Shown here: in pieces, positions 59,480-64,000 of the stretch
Layout: each line of letters starts with the position of its first letter
How positions within the stretch are numbered: the stretch's first letter is position 1
Source of the DNA: DATARH01 sp036268425
GTDB lineage: Bacteria > Pseudomonadota > Alphaproteobacteria > ATCC43930 > CGMCC-115725
Length of the DNA: 64,000 bases
Assembly: GCA_036268425.1 (NCBI GenBank)
Contig: DATAUE010000114.1
Coordinates: 124,001-188,000, forward strand
Reading direction: 5' to 3'
Position numbers and translations under genes: made by a program
The notes under the pieces: generated by a model
Databases searched by the model: none
Told to the model about the DNA's origin: nothing
Seen by the model: only the letters and a program-made list of their open reading frames with translations

Positions 59480-60313
59480 TTGGCCAACCCGGATTTCATG
59501 GTTCGGTTCTGGGGAGTACGCGGCAGCATCGCCTGCCCCGGTCCCCGCACCATGCGCTATGGCGGCAACACTTCCTGCGTCGAAATCCGCTGCGGCGGTC
59601 AGCTTTTCATCTTTGACGGCGGGTCCGGTCTGCGCGGGCTTGGCGACGAACTGGTCAAAGGCGGTCATCCGCACGAGTTCGACCTGTTCTATACCCACAC
59701 CCATCTCGACCACTGCCACGGCCTGCCGTTTTTTGCGCCCTGCTATGATGTGCGCAACCGCATCCGGGTGTGGGCCGGCCATTTGAAGCCCGATGCCGGG
59801 ATCGCCGCCGTGCTCGGCAAGATGATGTCGGCGCCGCTATTCCCGATTCCGATCGACATCTTCACCGCCAAGCTCGAATTCAACGATTTCACCGCCGGTG
59901 AGTCGCTGACCCCGCATGCCGGAATGACGCTGCGCACCGGCCCGCTCAACCACCCGAACCGCGCGACCGGTTATCGCCTCGAACATGACGGCAAGGCGGT
60001 CGCCTACGTCACCGACACCGAGCATGTTCCCGGAAAGCTGGACCGCAACGTGCTGAACCTCGTCGATCAGGCCGACTTGATGATCTACGACTCGACGTAC
60101 ACCGACGAGGAATACCCGGCGCACCGTAATTGGGGCCATTCAACGTGGCAGGAAGGGGTGCGCCTTGCCGACGCGGCGCGCGTCAAGACGCTGGTGCTGT
60201 TTCACCACGACCCCGACCACGACGATACGTTTATGGACCGCGTCGCCTCCGATGCCGCCCGCGCCCGTCCCGGCACCATCGTCGCCCATGAAGGGCTGAT
60301 CATCCGGCCCTGA
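59480..60313 (+). CDS. Metallo-beta-lactamase-fold hydrolase (beta-CASP-free, YycJ/ElaC-like group)
   Basis: A 277-residue MBL-fold protein. FWGVRGSIACPGPRTMRYGG is the usual opening of this group, YTHTHLDHCHGLPFF the zinc motif (HxHxDH), and YVTDTEHVPGK the later Asp. LVLFHHDPDHDD supplies the last histidine. TTG 59480 has GGAG 5 bases upstream; ATG 59498 is an alternative. Such proteins include phosphodiesterases and cyclic-nucleotide-related hydrolases, but this subgroup often sits next to signalling domains in other organisms. The substrate is unknown. Confidence 0.85.
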   Translation: MANPDFMVRFWGVRGSIACPGPRTMRYGGNTSCVEIRCGGQLFIFDGGSGLRGLGDELVKGGHPHEFDLFYTHTHLDHCHGLPFFAPCYDVRNRIRVWAGHLKPDAGIAAVLGKMMSAPLFPIPIDIFTAKLEFNDFTAGESLTPHAGMTLRTGPLNHPNRATGYRLEHDGKAVAYVTDTEHVPGKLDRNVLNLVDQADLMIYDSTYTDEEYPAHRNWGHSTWQEGVRLADAARVKTLVLFHHDPDHDDTFMDRVASDAARARPGTIVAHEGLIIRP

Positions 60314-60375
60314 CTCCGGCTCCGGCTACTCCGGCCCGGCCTGATGACCATCCCGATGATAACGAAACGTCTCCG

Positions 60376-61008
60376 CTACAGCGGCTCGCGCTCTCGCATT
60401 AATTGCGCGACCGCCCGAGACTCGCTGCTGTCACGGCGTTCCAGCGCGGCAATGATTCGAGGGCGATCGACGGTGGGGCGGTTTTGACTCAGCTTGAATT
60501 TGCCTTCGAGACGCTCGACCGCGATCTCGACCCCGACAATGCCGTTGAGCATTGACGCGAGATAGGGTTCGGGCTGATCGCCCATCCGCCACGGGCCGCC
60601 GGGTTCGCGCGCTTCGTGGCGCTCGGACAGCCGCTGCAACAGCACGCGCAGCCAGCTCGGGTCGGCAATCGAGCGCACCGTGCCATAAGCATGCACCGAG
60701 GCGTAGTTCCAGGTGGGCACGCTCGGCCCCGCCGCGTACCAGCTCGGCGAGATATAAGCGTGCGGCCCCTGGAAAATTGCCAGCGCCTCGCTCACGCCAT
60801 CCAGATCGGCGACTTGCGGGTTCTGCCGCGCCAAATGCCCCAGCAGGTACACGCGGCCATCGTCGCGCTGCTCGACCAGAAAGGGGATCTGGCTGGCGAT
60901 CATCCCTTGCGGCCCCTGGCTGACCAGCAGGCCGAAATCATGGTGCTCGATATGCGCGATCAGGACATCCGCGCGGGTTTCGGTAAAGGCGGGCGGCAGA
61001 TAAACCAC
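60376..61008 (-). CDS. PaiB-like FMN-binding protein
   Basis: A 210-residue split-barrel flavoprotein. YLPPAFTETRADVLIAHIEHHD opens it, LAIFQGPHAYISPSWY and VPTWNYASVHAYG are the most characteristic blocks, and the end EGKFKLSQNRPTVDRPRI is family-typical. PaiB proteins were described as negative regulators of sporulation and proteases in Bacillus, although most relatives are probably FMN-dependent small-molecule oxidoreductases. The gene follows the LysE-like gene by 42 bases and is likely co-transcribed. Confidence 0.88.
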   Translation of the reverse strand: MVYLPPAFTETRADVLIAHIEHHDFGLLVSQGPQGMIASQIPFLVEQRDDGRVYLLGHLARQNPQVADLDGVSEALAIFQGPHAYISPSWYAAGPSVPTWNYASVHAYGTVRSIADPSWLRVLLQRLSERHEAREPGGPWRMGDQPEPYLASMLNGIVGVEIAVERLEGKFKLSQNRPTVDRPRIIAALERRDSSESRAVAQLMREREPL

Positions 61009-61050
61009 GATCGAACCCCCACAATAAAATGGGCTTACCGGGAAATGGGC

Positions 61051-61683
61051 TTACCAGAAATGCTTGACGATCAGACTGACCAGCAGAACGACGCCGGAGA
61101 GTATCAATATCCCGCCGGAGCCGCGGTTGATCCACACCAGATGTTTGCGGTCGAGCGACATCCGCAACAGCCCGGTGCCAAACGCCAGCCCGGCCCACCA
61201 CAGTAACGAACCGAGCCACACGCCGAGGACCAAAACCCCGGCCCGGCTCATCGTCGCTTGCTCACCTGCAAGGCCGATACTCGCGAAAATCGCCAGAAAT
61301 GCCAGGATCGTAATCGGGTTCGTGATGGTCAGCGCAAAGGTCGACGCGAAATCGGCCAGCAACCCTTCCGGGTCGCGCTTGCCGTTATTTTCCTGATCGA
61401 CCGGCGCACGCAACGCCGAGACCCCGACATAGATCAGGTAGCCGCCGCCGAGAAAGCGCAGCCAGTCCTGGTAGCCCAGTAACCAGTCCGAAATAAAGGT
61501 CAGCCCGCCGGCGGCAATGATGCCGAATACCGCATCGGCGCTCGCTGCCCCGAGACCAGACAGAAACCCCGCCGTCCGCCCATGCATAATCGTGCGGCGG
61601 ACGCACAGCACGCCAACCGGGCCGACCGGCACGGCAATGATGATTCCCACCAGCGCGCCCTTGACGAGATACCACAGCAGCAT
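61051..61683 (-). CDS. LysE-family amino-acid exporter
   Basis: About 210 residues with five or six membrane helices. AVPVGPVGVLCVRRTIMHGR near residue 20 is the conserved N-terminal block, AASADAVFGIIAAGG the next helix, and ALTITNPITILAFLAIFA the Asn-Pro helix of LysE/RhtB transporters. It exports a basic or other amino acid, substrate unknown. ATG 61683 is preferred; the frame to 61761 lacks a site. It is divergent from the glutathione peroxidase gene. Confidence 0.9.
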   Translation of the reverse strand: MLLWYLVKGALVGIIIAVPVGPVGVLCVRRTIMHGRTAGFLSGLGAASADAVFGIIAAGGLTFISDWLLGYQDWLRFLGGGYLIYVGVSALRAPVDQENNGKRDPEGLLADFASTFALTITNPITILAFLAIFASIGLAGEQATMSRAGVLVLGVWLGSLLWWAGLAFGTGLLRMSLDRKHLVWINRGSGGILILSGVVLLVSLIVKHFW

Positions 61684-61802
61684 CGCGCGCCGTTTCTGAA
61701 AACCGTGCGGCAGTGTCCGGGAAGCCCCGATGCCAAGCAACCGAAATGCACAACGTCGCAATGTCCGCTATGCTGCGAAATGGGCACGAACGGAGGGGCG
61801 AC

Positions 61803-62309
61803 ATGGCGACAGGCACCGATGCTGCAAGCGACGCCTACCAATTCGAGTTTGCCGCATTGGATGGCGGCAAACTGCCGCTATCGGCGTGGCGCGGCCATCC
61901 GGTACTGATCGTCAACACCGCCTCGTTCTGCGGCTATACCCCGCAATACCGCGATCTCGAAGTGCTGTGGCAGCGCTATCGCGATCGCGGCCTGATCGTG
62001 CTCGGTGTGCCGTCCAACGATTTCGGGGCGCAGGAGCCGGGAAGCGCCAGCGAAATCAAGCAGTTCTGCGAGACCAACTATCAGGTCGATTTTCCACTGA
62101 CCGAAAAATACCGGGTCGTCGGCGCCGCGGCACATCCATTTTACCGATGGGTCGCGGCGACCCTGGGCGAAGGCGCCGCGCCGCGCTGGAATTTTCACAA
62201 ATACCTGATCGGCCCTGACGGGCAACTCGCCGGCACCTGGCCCTCGCAAGTCCGCCCGACCGATACCGCGATCACCGCCGAAATCGACGGCGCCCTGCCG
62301 AAACCGTAG
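61803..62309 (+). CDS. Glutathione peroxidase family protein
   Basis: A 168-residue thioredoxin-fold peroxidase. Cys43 in NTASFCGYTPQY is the peroxidatic residue; bacterial forms use Cys instead of selenocysteine. VPSNDFGAQEPG contains the usual Gln-type loop, and RWNFHKYLIGPDG the Trp and Asn of the catalytic tetrad. It reduces hydroperoxides, commonly with thioredoxin. GGAGGGG precedes ATG 61803 by 4-5 bases; the longer frame from 61713 is rejected. No signal peptide is seen. Confidence 0.93.
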   Translation: MATGTDAASDAYQFEFAALDGGKLPLSAWRGHPVLIVNTASFCGYTPQYRDLEVLWQRYRDRGLIVLGVPSNDFGAQEPGSASEIKQFCETNYQVDFPLTEKYRVVGAAAHPFYRWVAATLGEGAAPRWNFHKYLIGPDGQLAGTWPSQVRPTDTAITAEIDGALPKP

Positions 62310-62323
62310 GGCACCGCCGACGC

Positions 62324-63142
62324 TTATTTGCGGCGGGCGTCGGCGATCAGTTCTTTCAGGTCGCCGATGCCGATCGCGCCCGGGATGATCTCGGTGCCGA
62401 TGACAAAACCCGGCGTACCGTGAATGTCGAGCGCGTCGGCCAGATCGGAATTGGCCTTCAACACCTGATCGATCTCGGGCGCTTCCATGTCGCGCTTCAG
62501 ACGATCCATGTCGATGCCGGCCGCAGCGACGGTTTTCAGCACCAGCGCATCGTCAATCTGGCCTTTAAGATTCATCAGCGCGTGGTGCACCACGTCATAT
62601 TTGCCTTGCTTGACGGCGGCAAGCGCGGCGCGGGACGCGGTCACTGAAGCTGGGCCGAGCACCGGAAACTCCTTATAGACGACGCGCAGCTGATGATCCT
62701 CGCCGATCAGGGATTCGAGCGACGGTTCAACCTGCTTGCAGTAGGGGCAGCGGTAATCGAAGAACTCGACCAGCGCGACGTCGCCTTTCGGGTTGCCGCC
62801 GACCGGCGAACTCGGGTCGTCGAACACCTCCTTCTGGTGCTCTTTCAGAGCTGAGGAGGCTTTGTCGCGCGCATCGCTTTTGATCTTGTCTTCGGCGGTC
62901 TGCAACGCGTCGAGCAGCACTTCCGGGTTCTTCGCGAGATAGTCCTTGATGATGCCTTCGATCGCCTTGCGCTGGTCCGGCGTAAAATCGGCCGCCGCGG
63001 CCGGTGCCGCCAGGCCGAGCGCGCAGCACCACAGCATCACGGCGATCTTGAAGAGGCCGGACGGCTTGAGAAAGCGCGGCAGGCGCGACGTGCCCGGAAC
63101 CGGACGGCGAACGGGAAAATACATCAGGAAAACGCTCCTCAT
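62324..63142 (-). CDS. DsbA-family thiol-disulfide oxidoreductase with signal sequence
   Basis: About 272 residues. A basic-hydrophobic signal (LFKIAVMLWCCALGLAAPAAA) is followed by a helical N-terminal extension rich in Lys and Asp (55-105), then the thioredoxin fold. The active site is CPYC (Cys132, Cys135) in FFDYRCPYCKQVEPSLE, and HGTPGFVIGTEI carries the cis-Pro loop. It is of the Com1-like/ScsC-like type and probably forms or isomerises disulfides in the periplasm. It lies 36 bases after the M48 protease gene on the same strand. Confidence 0.9.
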   Translation of the reverse strand: MRSVFLMYFPVRRPVPGTSRLPRFLKPSGLFKIAVMLWCCALGLAAPAAAADFTPDQRKAIEGIIKDYLAKNPEVLLDALQTAEDKIKSDARDKASSALKEHQKEVFDDPSSPVGGNPKGDVALVEFFDYRCPYCKQVEPSLESLIGEDHQLRVVYKEFPVLGPASVTASRAALAAVKQGKYDVVHHALMNLKGQIDDALVLKTVAAAGIDMDRLKRDMEAPEIDQVLKANSDLADALDIHGTPGFVIGTEIIPGAIGIGDLKELIADARRK

Positions 63143-63178
63143 CGGCGTGACGCCCTCGCGACGGCGGCGAAATGCCGC

Positions 63179-64000
63179 TCAATTATCAAGAAGGTCCGCC
63201 TCGTGGTTGATATTTTCGGCGCGCCCGAAAGCCGCCGTATTGCGAGCCAATAGCTGTTTGGCGCGAATCGATTGCTGTATCGCGTCCTTCTTTTTGCCGT
63301 CGGCGAGCGCCTGCTCGGCCAGTGACAGTGCGGCCATGCCGAGCTGGTTATCACGCCCGTAGGCCACAGCGAGAAAATGCCACACCTGGCTGTCGCGGCC
63401 TTCTTCCCGGCTGGCGTCGTTGAGGTAGGCGATGGCACGCCTGTTGAGCGCCGCATCGCCGCTTTCGATGTAGACCTGCGCCAGCGAAATCCGCAGCAGC
63501 GGCGCCGAGGCGGCGAGCCGCACCGCCTCTTCGTAAGGTCGGATCGCATCGCGGGTATGGCCGTTCTCGAACAGCATCTGGCCCTTCAACTCGCGGTAAT
63601 ACGGATCGCTGGGGAAATCCCGGATCAACCCGTCGATCGTCGGCAATGCCTTGTCGAGATTGGGGACGCGATAATACGCGATGGCTCGGGCATAGCGCGC
63701 CAGCACCGAATGGTCGCTCTCCGGAAACGCGGCCAGGGTCGATGATGGCGGATCGAGAAAGGCCCGCAGCTTGACCTTGATCCGGCGCAGCAGCTCGATC
63801 GACGCGGGCGAATCCGTCACGTTCGAGCATCGCGCGCGCTGCACATGATCGCGCACGTAATCGATGCGTTGCGCAGTCAGCGGGTGGGTTCTAAGCCAGG
63901 GATCCTGCGCCTGGCTCTCACCGGAGAGCATCTCCTCCTGCTGCAAAATCTCGAAAAACTTCAGCAGGCCGCGTGCCGATTGGCAGGCACGATCGAGAAA
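63179..64000 (-). CDS. M48-family metalloprotease with TPR-like C-terminus (BepA-like), 5' part beyond the window
   Basis: The frame runs to the window edge, so the N-terminal catalytic HExxH lies outside. The visible part has LRTHPLTAQRIDYVRDH, the conserved Thr-His-Pro stretch that follows the protease domain in M48 enzymes. About 180 residues of tetratricopeptide-like helices follow (ARYARAIAYYRVPNLDKAL, LRISLAQVYIESGDAAL, LAVAYGRDNQLGMAALSLAEQ). BepA-type proteins act on outer-membrane assembly intermediates in the periplasm. The operon with a DsbA-like protein agrees with an envelope quality-control role. Confidence 0.87.
   Translation of the reverse strand, partial: FLDRACQSARGLLKFFEILQQEEMLSGESQAQDPWLRTHPLTAQRIDYVRDHVQRARCSNVTDSPASIELLRRIKVKLRAFLDPPSSTLAAFPESDHSVLARYARAIAYYRVPNLDKALPTIDGLIRDFPSDPYYRELKGQMLFENGHTRDAIRPYEEAVRLAASAPLLRISLAQVYIESGDAALNRRAIAYLNDASREEGRDSQVWHFLAVAYGRDNQLGMAALSLAEQALADGKKKDAIQQSIRAKQLLARNTAAFGRAENINHEADLLDN

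Overview
This window reads as a chromosomal segment of a GC-rich alphaproteobacterium. The evidence is the dnaA-dnaN-recF-gyrB block with rpsT upstream of dnaA, a plant-type glutamate-cysteine ligase beside rsmE and ubiA, a two-subunit TPP decarboxylase, MOFRL-type glycerate kinase, and many amidohydrolase, TauD and luciferase-like catabolic genes. A Hyphomicrobiales or Rhodospirillales relative is likely, but the genus cannot be fixed from the sequence alone.

Layout. 1-5345: truncated carboxylesterase, a toxin-antitoxin pair, an aminoglycoside-phosphotransferase-fold kinase, and a divergent EthD-like / D-aminoacylase-like pair. 5463-9350: ETF-beta-type methyltransferase, ubiA, rsmE, gshA. 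9584-17462: MFS efflux pump with a palindromic operator candidate, a VOC/Ldh2 operon, an AT-rich orphan AAA ATPase with 18-bp iterated repeats upstream, a fluoroacetate-dehalogenase-like hydrolase, and an N-formylglutamate amidohydrolase / TfdA-like dioxygenase / PPOX operon. 17772-28016: M23 peptidase, then an envelope-polysaccharide cluster (ABC exporter, GH-GT2 fusion, galE, divergent from ugd and UDP-xylose synthase). 28027-36718: aldo/keto reductase, frameshifted DUF4242 gene, DUF5996 gene, glycerate kinase-pyruvate kinase operon, HtrA protease, luciferase-like oxidase. 36825-44092: gyrB, recF, dnaN, dnaA, rpsT. 44223-46759: small secreted protein and a split TPP decarboxylase with an amidohydrolase.

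46760-54340 is a visibly AT-richer accessory region beside a tRNA-Ser(GCU) gene. It holds relics of IS1595, IS3, IS256, IS21 and IS5 elements and of a tyrosine integrase. Three intact cargo genes are embedded in it: an SGNH hydrolase, a SAM methyltransferase, and a fusion of an AlgJ/AlgX-like SGNH domain to a sulfotransferase. The cargo looks like a surface-glycan decoration set. The fusion, whose AlgJ-type Asp-x-His is replaced by Ser-x-Ile, is the most unusual protein in the window.

54340-64000 returns to GC-rich DNA: HpcH-type aldolase, DUF3775 protein, an overlapping operon of two 2-oxoglutarate/Fe(II)-type oxygenases and a lactonase-like metallo-hydrolase, a second metallo-hydrolase, PaiB and LysE proteins, glutathione peroxidase, DsbA and a truncated M48 protease. 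Two chromosomal genes are interrupted by small lesions that may be true mutations or assembly errors: an in-frame TAG in the GH-GT2 gene and a one-base deletion in an A tract of the DUF4242 gene. No CRISPR array, rRNA or recognisable riboswitch was seen.
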